From Paraphysomonas bandaiensis (Eukaryota > Chrysophyceae), in contig CBFFRP010000527.1 in the NCBI GenBank assembly GCA_965644295.1, positions 1 through 64,000 on the forward strand: a DNA stretch of 64,000 bases, in the 5' to 3' direction. Of this stretch, positions 11,211-22,770 are shown in pieces. A program made the translations under genes and the position numbers. The notes beneath the pieces were generated by a model, which had not been told where the DNA came from, did not search any database, and saw only the letters and a program-made list of their open reading frames with translations. Each line of letters begins with the position of its first letter. Positions within the stretch are counted from its first letter, which is position 1.

Positions 11211-14200
11211 ATGGATATGAATATTGTGACCTTTAACAATGCTTTCTATAACTTAACTGGAACTAATAGATTGACATCAGAGGACTCTACTTGGTCCAAT
11301 CTATTCCAATACACTGATGCTTTACTACTGAAAGGAAACGAGCTGACATGGCAGTCGTATTGCTCACGACTCATGATTAATAACATATCAACAGGAAATT
11401 TAATTACTTTTATAGCTATGACAACTCATAAGATGAAGCTATTGGATATACACACATACAATAGTGAAGAGATTGAACAAAGCTGTGTAGCTATGCATAT
11501 TACAGGGCTTTTTATTCATTATATAAACTCTCAGTTAGTTTCATCAGAGGTATATACTTTCGTGTGCAAAGGGTTTTTAAATAGGTATTGTGTATAGGTT
11601 CGTCTACAGTTCGGTTTATCACAGAATAGCCCCAACAGAGTCGAGTTCAGAGGCCCCAAGACTCTTAGTGACATCTCTAGTGATCCATTTGCTTATGGTG
11701 ATGTGGTAGTTCAAGAACTGATTGAGGAGATTGTAGAGCTGCTTCATAATAGTACTTGCATGTATGTAGCCACTGATGCGTGAAGAGTTGACACTACCGT
11801 GCGTTGGTAACTGATTGTTTTAGATCATGGCTGTATGACACCTCCTACTTCGCATGCAACCTACTTCTTTGCATTCTCAGCTCCCAACTCTACAAACCTG
11901 TAGTAGCGACGCATGATTCCATGTTAGAGTCACCTGAAAGCAATTCGAAACAAAAGTATCAGTGGCCAGAAAATATATTCTTAACGTATATGTTTAGTAT
12001 GGCCTCTGGACAAGCCAAGGTGTTGTGTTTTGTATACGTTTATGTCGCTTGATGTCTATATTGAAGTGGTTATTGTTGTATGTGTCCTTATGTATGTTGT
12101 GTTGCATACGTCAGAAGAGGTTTTGAACATGCATGGGTTAATTCATTTTTAGTGTGCAACAGCAATCTGCACCGTGATAATATATATTGTAATGTTCAGC
12201 GGCATGTTTTCTCTAATACCGACCCTCTGTCGTGCAAGCTTGTGAGGGCTCTTATTTCTCAGTTTACCAGAAGCGTCGCTAATGTGTCACTTCCCATGCA
12301 TCGATTTTCTAACTACAAGGATAGGCTAAGTAGAGCAGTATATTCTTCTGTTCTGCCTGAAACTTTCGATGAAGCGATGGCGATGTATACGTCAACTACA
12401 AGTTTCGCTGGTTCTGTCCTAGGTACTCTTTGGTCATTTGTTAATGTTATAAGTACGGTTGTGAGGAATCTCGTGACTTACTATGTTGACGATGAGTTTT
12501 GGGTTTTTGGATCTTTGTACAACGCGCCTTTTCTACTTAAAAGCGAGGAAACGACTTCAGACCAAACTACATCGAATGTCTTCACAAAAGCTGCTGATGC
12601 TGCTTGCAAAGATGTATTGGCGGAGCGGGCGTTAAGTGTACTGCTACTTTTGATTCACAATCGCAGGTAGTGTTGGCTAGTGGATTTATTTGGTGGATCA
12701 AAATATTGTTGAACGATATGGTCTGATATTTCTGTTCCAGATCCGAAATTTTAAATCCGTTTTTTCATGACTTCTGCATGATATACGATGGGAACCAAGT
12801 TGCTTTATTTCAAGAAGATGGTAAAGACGCTCTATGTGAGGATGATGGTGAAGAGTATGGGGCAAATGGGGGAGCGATAAAGAAGATTGATGTAGATTTT
12901 AAAAAGCTTACATCATGCATAGCCAGGTCTGTGTGCTGCTTCGAAATATTTCATTATGCATATTGATTTATATATTTCAATGATTCTGTTACTTGCAAGT
13001 ATGGTACTCATATACATAGGAAGCTCGTCATAAATACATTAGTAATTTATGGGCAGGAATATTATATACGAGAACTACGCTGTGCTGTTGTATACGTTAC
13101 TCCAATCTCATCCAACCTACGTGGCCTCAATCACTTCATCTGGTAAGCGTTAACCTTGCATGTTATGAAATTATACCAGAGACTCAATTAGTAAATTTAT
13201 TTGATATAATGCATGTGGTTGCGACTAATACCTAGATCCGTAGGTGTCGTAAAACTATTACTACTTTCGCTCCTGGAGCAGATGTATTTCGAAAATGAGA
13301 AGAATGTGTTGAAAGAGCGTGTGCAATCGTTATATATCATTGCAATCAACACTCTCATGATTACGCAAGATCCATTAGTGCAGAAAACTTTATGGAAGCT
13401 AAAGCTGGATGCTCTACCGCCCTGGTACTTGGAGAAATCCTTCGTCAATGTACGTTTCTTTTGTCGGGTGCATCATATATGGGCACAACAGTAGGATTGC
13501 TACCGATAACGCGAATAACTCCGCTACTGTAGGCATCCTTTGGTGATCTTGTTTTGATGTGTGCATTGAGAGGTGCTCTTGTCAGTGCGTTTACGATGAA
13601 GGACTCGTATCTACTCTCTATTTCATTGTCTGTGCTACTGAGTATTGCTCCGCACCTGAATAATATTCACTCCCATACAGCAGAGAGATTAGTATCTGTG
13701 ACATACAGGTACACTATCATATTGGTTATTTGGCGTTGAAATATATAAGGCGGTTGTAACTCGTTTATGCATTACGTATGTTTCATCCTGTAATGTCTCT
13801 TGTGCATTGATGACACAGACTGTGCAAGAGATACAATGTTCTCGTGAACAGAGTAAAAACGAGCCGAGAACAACAGAAAGTGTATCAACAGAGTATGACC
13901 CATGAGTCTCCCCATTCGAAGCCTAACACACCAACATCACGTTCAAGGACCCCCCTATCATCGTGCTCTGTCTCTCCTCCGACAATAAATCTACAGGCAC
14001 CTCCAAAGTTTACTTCAAAATCTCCTCCCTTTACACCAACACCTATTCATAATAATACGTCTCCTCCAACTTCTGTAAGGGCTGCTCCATCACTTGTATC
14101 TCCTGTGTCTACAACTACTTCAGTGCGGCAAACAACCACCCCTTCTGGTAGATCGCCACCAATGATTACAAGAACCCCCCCATCACTTGTATCTCCTGTG

Positions 14201-15905
14201 TCTACAACTACTTCAGTGCGGCAAACAACCACCCCTTCTGGTAGATCGCCACCAATGATTACAAGAACTCCCCCATGCCATCCATCACCAACTTCACTGC
14301 CTTCTATTGAAGGTCAACCTAATGTGGCACGTGTATTTACTTTTGACGATGGGGCTATCACGACTACTGTAGAAAAGGTTAGAGCAAGCCCCCATTTTCC
14401 CTTGCAGTTCAGGTAGTGATGAATAGTTTTGAATGATAGTTTCTAATTCAAAACAGGGGAAAAGATGAAAATAATGTGTTGCAAATTCCCGATGGTGATG
14501 ACGAGGAGTCACTGCTGTCGTTACTAGAAGAAGTGTTGTGTTGTCTTTTGTGGATCGTTACGAGTGCTCTCAGGTGATTATAGTGTCTTTGATGTTTGCA
14601 CATGTACATATGGATATATAGCTAGTTTCGAATGGCTCAGATCTATATGTATGTTACATGTTTTTACGTACTAATGTACTGATGTCTTGAAGTGTGGGCC
14701 GGAGAAAGTCAAACGTCAATCTCCTTTATGCATTGACCTCCAAACACCGCCCGATATGTGATATTTTGTCGAGTTCGCCTATTTGTCAGCTGTTCATCTG
14801 GGACATCACTGCTAGCGGGGCCTCTACACTGAAGAGTGATATACCCTTGGATATTAATCGTTCTGACGACAATACAGCAGAAGAATGTAGGAAGACATGT
14901 ACCTCCCACACTTCTCGTAAACCAGCAATTGACGTTCTCACTGTAGAACAATTGCAGACTAGCAATACCAGCGATCGCAGATTCACCAAACGTTCGTTGT
15001 TGAATAGCTATTTCTCAAAACTAAGACACAATAGTAGTGTCTTGTCGCTGACAGAATTAGTGAACATCGTCAAATATGCTTTGAACGTGCTAGATACCTA
15101 CTGTGATGACAACCATCTTCAAATAGATGTGCTTGAAACGAACGATGTAAGTATCAGTGTATGTAGAAATGCATCTTATCGTTCCAATGAGTTGAATTGG
15201 ATTCTGTGGTAGAGTACAGTGGTAGAACGGCTAGACGTTTACAACTTACTTGACTTGTTGTTGTGCATAATATCGGCTCGCTGGTATAAATTTATTCTAG
15301 CATAGAATTTCACTTAGTATACTGTAGTTCATCAAACCGTGTGCAGCAGATATGTACCCCGTATTATTTTATGTTGTATATAGATCATGTGTTCTCCCTT
15401 GCTGTACTCCTCCACTTCTACTTACCACAATTTTGTATTGATCAGGCGATAAATTTGCTCAAGGGACATCTGGGCAGCCATATGTCGTGCAGTTCTTCAC
15501 TGGTTACACCCGATGTGACCCAACTAACGTTCAAAGAGGACGAATCGCCAGAGTTTTTTTTTATTCCTAGTATATGGGAATATGCGGTCAGTTTTCTTTG
15601 TGCTATTTTGCTACTGCTGAGACTTTGATATTCAGTGATTATTGAGTACTGTCTATTACACACCTAGTTGGAGATGTTTGATGTTGTAATTTCTGTGTTA
15701 TTTCTTTTGTTCATGAAACATGCCAAGAACCGCGGACAAGTATAATAACTGAGCCATGTAGGTGCGGCAATATAATGATATTGCATGGAAGACTAAAGCT
15801 ATCACTCTCTTTGATATTCATCCTGCTGGGAGTGCTGTTATTTCTGATGAAGAGTCTCGGAGTAATTTTTCTGATGAATATAATTACTTGTCAGACTTCG
15901 TTTAA
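11211..15905 (+). CDS. DYM: Dymeclin, 13 exons, about 1,089 residues
   Basis: Dymeclin is a peripheral Golgi protein needed for Golgi organisation and trafficking. Exons that join in frame: 11211-11549, 11598-11761, 11824-12019, 12200-12666, 12741-12926, 13057-13142, 13244-13449, 13533-13708, 13819-14412, 14457-14573, 14693-15146, 15446-15586, 15762-15905 (stop TAA); they sum to 3,270 nt. Family landmarks in the expected order: FYNLTGTNRLTSEDSTW near the start, DPLSCKLVRALISQF, YAVLLYTLLQSHP, HTAERLVSV, SNVNLLYALTSKH, ESPEFFFIPSIWEYA, and the end segment with ITLFDIHPAG. It is longer than the roughly 670-residue animal protein because of an acidic insert (exon 5), a Pro/Ser/Thr-rich insert containing a 93-bp tandem duplication (exon 9) and an extended exon 11. 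The start at 11211 is the first ATG in frame. It lacks the Gly-2 myristoylation site known in animal dymeclin, so an upstream first exon is possible. Confidence 0.92.
14087..14272 (+). repeat. 93-bp coding tandem duplication inside dymeclin exon 9
   Basis: Two adjacent 93-bp copies (14087-14179 and 14180-14272) appear identical. Each encodes 31 residues of Ser/Thr/Pro-rich linker (SLVSPVSTTTSVRQ ... PPMITRTPP). The duplication preserves the reading frame. Confidence 0.93.
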
Positions 15906-16228
15906 TTCTGAACTTATTTTGAACAGCCCCTATCAAGGCATAATGGTAGGAACACTACGGATATACATGCATTTGATTCAAATTCAATATTTTTGTATTG
16001 CTATCATAGACAACTTTCTACGGATACTATTATTATTCGTTTTTCAATAATGCTGTTGCTGTTATAAATGATTATAGTACTAAATGGATATAATTTTAGT
16101 GTGTAATAGTAGAGGCAAAACGATGAATTTTTAGTTACACATAAACCCTTACATATTCGACTGGAAGTTACTATAATCGTAATGTGAACAGCCTTTTGTA
16201 TTCTGTAGACAGCACGAGACACTGTCGT
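15906..16228. other. dymeclin 3' flank
   Basis: AT-rich; only short incidental frames. No gene recognised before the hAT element. Confidence 0.4.
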
Positions 16229-16236
16229 TCGTAAAT

Positions 16237-16978
16237 CAGGGATAGGGAACAATATATTGCAATACTATTGTTAGATAGCGTTCCATCAATTGTATTGATG
16301 GATATTTTAAACCGGTCCTACAATATATTGCAATATATTAGTATGACTAATCAGTAGGTATATACATCCGTAGATTTCATTTTTAGTATTAGTCATTAAG
16401 ATCACATGACAACCAAACCAACTGCTGCTTATAGCTACTAAAAATCCACTTCGTCGTCATCCTCTGAGCCATCGGTGACGTCAACATCACCATATTCATC
16501 CACAGAATTAATTGAAATATGCTAGTATCCGGCCACCACTGTCGAATAGCTTTCAGAAACAACAGCATATTAAGTAGGATGGATACATTTGCGCAACACT
16601 GATATAATATGTTTAGCTGTGCTGAACAGACGTTCCCATGTATTGGAAGTACATACCAGGACCAGGCAACCGTTAATGACTCGTGGATCTGTACGTTTCT
16701 TAATTTTTTGAGCTGACTAAAGATTTTTAGTCGCATAGTCAACATCAGTTTCATTATCCTCTGTAATGTTGTTATCAATTTCTCGGTTATTTATATCCAT
16801 TTTGCACCCTACAGTTGAGAATATTCTCTTATATGACTATCATAATATTGATTGCAATATATTGCAATAGTATTGTGAGCTTTTTTAACAGAAACACTAT
16901 TGATGGAATATTTGGCCGGTCCACCAATCAATGTATTGTACAATGTATTGCAATACAATATATTGTTCCCTATCCCTG
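16237..16978 (-). mobile_element. hAT DNA transposon, internally deleted, with TIRs and 8-bp target duplication
   Basis: Terminal inverted repeats begin CAGGGATAGGGAACAATATA at 16237 and mirror this at 16978 (23 bp perfect, then GCAATAC-rich subterminal repeats). The flanking octamers are TCGTAAAT (16229-16236) and GCGTAAAT (16979-16986), 7 of 8 identical; 8-bp duplications are the hAT hallmark. Repeated ATTGCAATATATTG motifs inside both ends resemble hAT subterminal binding arrays. The interior carries the remains of a hAT transposase on the minus strand. At 742 bp it is far below autonomous size, so it is a deletion derivative. Confidence 0.88.
16389..16800 (-). pseudogene. hAT transposase remnant: N-terminal start fused to C-terminal dimerisation domain
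   Basis: Reading from ATG at 16800: an acidic N-terminal piece (MDINNREIDNNITEDNET), an in-frame stop, a basic stretch, then TSNTWERLFSTAKHIIS, which matches the hAT dimerisation-domain consensus around SERxFSxAG, and after a frame change LNMLLFLKAI, matching the nvxmLLFLk end of the same domain. The whole catalytic RNase H-like core is missing, with at least one stop and one frameshift. It is non-functional as a transposase. Confidence 0.82.
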
Positions 16979-16986
16979 GCGTAAAT

Positions 16987-18058
16987 CAAGATGTGTAGAT
17001 AAATGGTTATCTTTGCAATTTAACGAGACCCATATTAAACTAAATCATCTGAATCTTGTAGACAAAAAACATTAACACATTAATCATAACGCATTATAGT
17101 GCTTTTAATTCGTCGTATGCCGTATACTATTAATCCAACAGCACATATGATTGCTAATCAAAGGATCTTTTCTTGTGCAATTCTATTCAATATATGGTTA
17201 ACTGCGTCTGGATTTAGTAGGAAAATATCAACACAATATGAAGTGATTCTATAATATTGTGTTCCTTAACTGTAAATACCGTTGGGCTAGCTACTTATGG
17301 CCAGGAGTTGCATGAGTAGGCCACACCATACATTTCTATTCAATCTACTTGTCCCAATTCAATGCGCATGTCAGTTGTATTAATAGCATATATTACAAAG
17401 ATGTTCTCGAGGTCATCATGAGGTATATTTCATATCATATATTTCTACCTTCCAATATATAAGCACCCTCATGTTCAGTTCAATGCACTCCCCTTGGACT
17501 GATGTCGAGAAGGCCAAAAAATCACGATTATATACTCATATATGCCGTACATGTACACAGTATATTGATCATCAAAAATCAGAATAAATGAAAAAACTGG
17601 AATTTTTGTGTGATCGAGAAGCACCTTTTCAGCAGAGATGTAGTGTGTATATGAGAAATCATGTGCAATAAATACCTGTAGAGAAATTCGTGAAATTTGA
17701 GTTTTCCAAATGTACACTGTAAATTTAGTAACTGAAAAAACAGGGATTTTTATGCCGTTGTATTCAACTACGAGTACAACGTATTCTGAAAAAATTCTTG
17801 GGCAGTATTACATACATATTATATACGGCAGTACAGTGTATACCATACATACATACATACACTCATATGTGTGCCATATGTACAGAGCGTATATACCAGT
17901 ATATACATATGCATGTACATCATCCTCTCTCTATACATGTATTTACATGTATGGGTATAGTAGCTAGCTCTATCTCGAACTAGTCTCTTAATATATACAT
18001 GTAGATAGGAATGAATGTGATATCTTACTATATTAATATAATCATTCTATAAATATCA
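16987..18058. other. gene-poor interval before the C2-domain gene
   Basis: About 1.07 kb of AT-rich sequence with no recognisable gene. TATG/CATA-rich stretches at about 17820-17960 give spurious short frames. The last part should contain the promoter of the gene at 18059. Confidence 0.4.
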
Positions 18059-19429
18059 ATGATATCAAGTGATTTAAAAGAAATTAATCTATTAGAGGCT
18101 ACACGTTTGTTTTGGTGGGATGTCATGAATTCACAGTTACATCATCAAACACTATTATCAACATTATCTCCTGATTGTAGATTACAGAATGCATTTGGTA
18201 ATGATACTAGAGGTGTGAATGGAAAAGAAAAATGTATTATTAAAATTAAGGAAATAAGGAATTGGCTGCTTTATGCTGGATTGGATTGCACTGTACAGCA
18301 TCTCAAGCAAACATCCTCTACTCAAACGAGATTTGTTTTACAAGGGAATATAAGTGGACTTCCTAATGTAACGAATAGTACTATACATAGTGTTATTATT
18401 GGAATTGCGATTGAGTGGCAATGTGGAGTCATAGTAGGCATTGTTATTCATAGAAATACCAGTGTTGAACAATTTATAAAGAGACTGGATGATATCAGCG
18501 ATGATTGTTTGTCCCTTCATTCCATCTCGTTGAAAAGTGAGAATGGAGATACTGATGACAATATAGGTGATAGCTTTGACGAGATGTCTCCGGTTAAACG
18601 TACAAGCGATGAATTTAATCAGTGGGCATCCGTTTGTCTAGGTCACACATTGTGCCCTCCTTATATTGTAGAAAGGCCATCGTTCAGTAATCCTGTGTTG
18701 GCTGTGACTGTTTTACGTTGTGAAAATTTAAAATCGAGATTGCGACGTGTAATCAGACGCCCTGTGAATGCTTGTGTTAGTGTCACTGTTGGCGACACTA
18801 CCTTGCGCACAGATGTTGTACGAAATAATCGTCATCCTGTTTTTAGTACTCGCACAAGTAGACCTTTTATATTGCGTATACCGGAGGAGATATTACATAG
18901 CGGATGTTTAGAGATTACTGTGGAAGACGTACACTTGGACACCGTGGTATTAGCGAGAGCGAGGGTACCGTTTGCACATCTCCCATGTGTTGACAAATCC
19001 ATGGACACTCACGAGATGACCCTTCCACTAGAGTTATACAAACCATATATTCTCTCCCCATCTGAAGAAGATGGTGAATCTATTGCCAATGCCTCCGAGT
19101 TAGTAGTATCTAGACAGTGTAGTCTGGATAGTAGTACTAGTAGTGCAACCACCACAACTACCTCATCTGGCGAGGCCAGTATCACGTTAAATATCGCGAA
19201 AGTGGATGTCGTTCAGTGCTGGGTCATGAGAGAGCTTGCCGCCAGAGATGAACAGAGGGAAATGCGTTTACGCGCCATAGAGAGCGACTCTCTGTGGAAC
19301 ATAGGATCACCCACTTTGAGTGTAGCTTCGAGTAACGTGAGCAGCGACCGACTAGATGACGGAATGAGTGATGAAGATAAGCTGCGTCATCTTAGTGTGC
19401 GATGGGTGACTAACAATGAACTCTGGTAA
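18059..19429 (+). CDS. C2-domain protein, 456 residues, single exon
   Basis: An uninterrupted reading frame with a C2-type fold around residues 215-325: PVLAVTVLRCENLKS (first strands), VNACVSVTVGDTTLRTDVV, NNRHPVFS, and LEITVEDVHLD. C2 domains bind phospholipid membranes or proteins, often with calcium. Only some acidic loop residues are visible, so calcium binding is uncertain. Residues 1-200 have no family I can name; the beginning (LEATRLFWWDVM ... LLSTLSPDC) superficially resembles an NTF2-like fold. A Ser/Thr-rich linker (about 355-385) and a charged C-terminal helix follow. It has no introns, unlike the dymeclin gene upstream. Confidence 0.75.
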   Translation: MISSDLKEINLLEATRLFWWDVMNSQLHHQTLLSTLSPDCRLQNAFGNDTRGVNGKEKCIIKIKEIRNWLLYAGLDCTVQHLKQTSSTQTRFVLQGNISGLPNVTNSTIHSVIIGIAIEWQCGVIVGIVIHRNTSVEQFIKRLDDISDDCLSLHSISLKSENGDTDDNIGDSFDEMSPVKRTSDEFNQWASVCLGHTLCPPYIVERPSFSNPVLAVTVLRCENLKSRLRRVIRRPVNACVSVTVGDTTLRTDVVRNNRHPVFSTRTSRPFILRIPEEILHSGCLEITVEDVHLDTVVLARARVPFAHLPCVDKSMDTHEMTLPLELYKPYILSPSEEDGESIANASELVVSRQCSLDSSTSSATTTTTSSGEASITLNIAKVDVVQCWVMRELAARDEQREMRLRAIESDSLWNIGSPTLSVASSNVSSDRLDDGMSDEDKLRHLSVRWVTNNELW

Positions 19430-19780
19430 TTATTTATATTTTAAGTTGTACAATAAGCAATCATATTGTACAATACATATGAACTAGGATTTGGTTGTGG
19501 TACATTTATGTCTGAAACAACTATTGTACATGATAGTTCATGAAGTTATCCTTGATGAATTTTGGATTTTGGATACCTTGTATTTTTCACCAGCGTTGCT
19601 TGTGTTACGTACTCACCGGCGAATTATATATAATATATAATATAATTTGGCTCCTTAATTTTGTATTTTGGCCTAATTGAACTCAAGTGCTTTACTATGC
19701 TTGTAATTGTTCAAGAATGGTACTTTCGAAGTACTATATCAATACCTCAAGAATAATACTATTATTTTGCGGGTATGGTG
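19430..19780. other. 3' flank of the C2-domain gene
   Basis: AT-rich, no gene recognised; ends at the second hAT-derived element. Confidence 0.4.
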
Positions 19781-20269
19781 CAGGGCTAGGAAACAATATA
19801 TTGAATTGTACAATATATATTGTAAAATATATTGATTAGTCGACCGGCCAAATTTTCCATCAATATTGTTTCTGCTAAGGTAGCTCACAATATATTGCAA
19901 TCAATATTATGATAGTCAACTGTAGGGTGCAAAATGGATATAAATAACCGGGAAAATTAGAAAAAAGCCTAATTTTGGTATTATTGATGATGATGAGTGA
20001 TGAATACATACAAGAGTAGAGATATATACCGCTGTTTTTGGAGAACGGTTGAAGGTGAAACAAACAAGACCTGAGAAAGTGTGAAAGAGCTTCCAACCTG
20101 CTTCAAACAGGAGGATCAAGTCAAGTGAATATAATATGTAAGGATACTAATATGTAATATATTGCAATATATTGTAATTGTATTGTTGGGCCTGTTTAAA
20201 ATCTCCATCAATAGTATTGTTGGAACGCTCTCTAACAATAGTATTGCAATATATTGTTTCCTAGCCCTG
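19781..20269. mobile_element. non-autonomous hAT-derived element (489 bp)
   Basis: Terminal inverted repeats CAGGGCTAGGAAACAATATA (left at 19781) and its mirror ending at 20269 are perfect over 23 bp, or 27 bp if GGTG/CACC outside is counted. They are close to the ends of the element at 16237. The left part is homologous, in inverted orientation, to the right part of that element, including CCGGCC, the CCATCAATA block and an ATGGATATAAATAACCG start context at 19934. No transposase domain remains and no 8-bp duplication is evident. Confidence 0.8.
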
Positions 20270-20577
20270 CACCTTGAGAGTCTAATACGTCCATACCCAC
20301 TACACGAACATACTATGGCTTATTTGCAAGTAAAAATACAGATTGAATTCGACCCAAGCGTATCAAATCTCTTCTCCGTTCTCCCTGGCTGCGTTAATAT
20401 TCGTTCACACCCAGAGGTCATGCCACATAACGATAAACCACCCTGACATGGATATTGTAGAGTGATAAATACATTCTAGCCTTAACGCAACAACGGACTT
20501 TTTTTATTATATACATTACCAAGCCAAAGCAAACGTAAGATTTAAAGCTTAAGCTAATTCTATTCAACTGTGTCTTA

Positions 20578-20814
20578 TCATTTCTCATTAGACCCTTTCG
20601 CAAACTCTTGTGCATTTTTCCACATAGAGTTAGACCTATTAGTTTCGATATTTTTCATAAAATCATTTGGAAGGCTCTCTGTTCGTTTCTTCTCAATATC
20701 ACTGAAGAATGGAAGGTATACAGCGGATATAGATAACGTACCAAGTGTTAGTAATATACCAGCAATAAGTACATTTCTTCCACTACCACTTCGTACTTTT
20801 CTTAAGGTTCTCAT
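20578..20814 (-). CDS. small single-pass membrane protein, 78 residues
   Basis: Short open frame with a basic N-terminus (MRTLRKVRSGSGRN), one hydrophobic helix (VLIAGILLTLGTLSISAVYL) and a charged tail containing SMWKNAQEF. The layout resembles small mitochondrial inner-membrane assembly proteins such as SMIM20/MITRAC7, but the similarity is weak. The frame is isolated between repeats; hydrophobicity and a compact basic-TM-charged arrangement are the only support that it is real. Confidence 0.4.
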   Translation of the reverse strand: MRTLRKVRSGSGRNVLIAGILLTLGTLSISAVYLPFFSDIEKKRTESLPNDFMKNIETNRSNSMWKNAQEFAKGSNEK

Positions 20815-22419
20815 TATAGTGATATTTCTATTAATTTATTATAAGAATTATAATTAGAAGAATGTGATTGACTGGCAGTAGGAGTATATGGACATCTAGA
20901 CATATATAGACATGCACCACAGTGCAGTGCACTCTGCTGTATATGTTGATGTTCATACCATACTACGAGTGATGACAATTCGCTGTAGAGAAGAGAAAGG
21001 CCAAAAATCATGAAAAAAATCATGAAAAAGTGTCTTTTATATTTAATTCCATAACTTTTTCATTTCAGTAATCGAAATACTGTGATTTTAACATGTATAA
21101 CATATACAAGATGCCGTACTGTATATGTATAATACACAGTAAATATACAACAGATCTTGAATATTACACATAAAAATTCAGATTTTATTTAAAAAAATAT
21201 CCTTTTAATAATTTAAAACCTATATTTTAACGCTTTTTGTCTCAGCTTTATATAAACTCTGTATGTCGTGTATATCTATGGCATTCACAGGCAGTGTTTT
21301 CAGATCAAATATCTCTCATAGCTCCTGGCGTGTGGGTCCATTAGGATCAAATGGGACCTTGAAAAAATGTTTCTTGTCCTCTTCCTGTCTTGGCCTTGGG
21401 GCTGGAATTGGATTGGATTGGATTGCCGGAGTTGGTTAACGATCTCCTCGAATTTGGGCTTGAGCGTACGGGCGTGATATCCTCTGGCTCTTAGTCTCAT
21501 GTATCAACAGAACACACGACATGAAGACTTCATTCATATTGTTAGACTTCTATTCGAAAGACTAAGAACCAGAAGATAGCGCTCCATACTGTACATAACA
21601 AACATATTAAAGGAGATGATACTAGGAAAGAACAACAACAAGTATGTCAAAGAAACGAATATGTTCTACACGCATGAGAACTCATGCTGTAGTAGTGTAT
21701 GCTGACTGACTGAGAGTTCTCTTACTATATCACTATAAGATAGTGATATCTATAATTTTATGAGAATAAGAGGGGAGATAATGAATGCTAGAGTTAGGAA
21801 GATATATCCAGTGCAGACATCGAGCTGTAGGCAATGAATTAGTCCCAGATTATACCATTATATGATCATCTCCGTAGAGTCCCGCTCTCTGAAGTGCATG
21901 AAAAAGTAATGAATTTATCATTTATAGAGAAGAAAAGGTTGCCACTATAATAGGTGTGAAACGGTCTTGTATCACCCTTCGTCGGTGTATGGTGTGCATA
22001 CATGGTCTATATCTTAGTGTGATTATATTCTTCGTGGGTCATTTTCAGTTGATGCAGCGAAAGGAATGTACCTTCTCTATTTAAGTGCCATGAAAGCGCA
22101 TGCTCAAGGGACCCGTAATAAAGCTGAGGCTGTATGCAAAATTTTATGATTTCATAGTAATCAAATTTCTTTGCTCCTAAACCTGCTATGATCGAACTAG
22201 CAGTGGAAGTGTTATAATAGTCGATTCTGTGAGTTTTGCACTTTTTTTATTATCTCTTTAGTTCAATCTAACTAACATCAAGTCTAGAGTTGAGAAGAAA
22301 ATGTATGTTTCTATCAATGCCATACCATTCTTGTTGTAAATTTCATTTAAATCTTTGTAAAGATTGCCTCATTCCCGCAGTGTACCCATAGTAAGTTGTA
22401 ACGGTAGTATATTTAGGGT

Positions 22420-22650
22420 ATTTGTCCCTACTTAATTTATCCGATGTTCCTACTAAACCAAAAAGTGCCATTTGTTCGTTCTAATTTTTTCTAATATCCC
22501 TATTAAACTAAAACTAAAAGCTGAGCCTACTAAATTTTTCAGACATTCCTACTAACTTAAGAATTTTATTCGATTCCACTTTAAAGCAATAAGGCTCAGC
22601 CGTCATTTTTAGTTTAATACGAAAACCTGCTAAATTTAGTAGGTACAAAT
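22420..22650. mobile_element. MITE candidate with about 22-bp terminal inverted repeats
   Basis: The left end ATTTGTCCCTACTTAATTTA and the reverse complement of the right end ATTTGTACCTACTAAATTTA match at 19 of 22 positions. The interior repeats CCTACTAAA and has further inverted pairs (AGCTGAGCC ... GGCTCAGC). It is 231 bp and non-coding. No clear target duplication is visible. Confidence 0.5.
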
Positions 22651-22725
22651 GGAAAATTTAGTTGGTATAAAATATAAAATTGACGAATGACACCGCCCAT
22701 AGTAAAGCGCTTTATGCCCTTTCAA

Positions 22726-22770
22726 GGTGTGAGCCTTCGACATACTGTTAATTCATAGAAGGCTCACACC
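22726..22770. repeat. perfect 13-bp stem hairpin, 19-nt loop
   Basis: GGTGTGAGCCTTC at 22726-22738 pairs exactly with GAAGGCTCACACC at 22758-22770. No poly-T tract or gene end is next to it, so I do not call it a terminator. Confidence 0.6.

Noticed and set aside
22726-22770. Hairpin as a transcription terminator
   Set aside because: No U-tract and no gene end; bacterial-type terminators are not expected in this genome.
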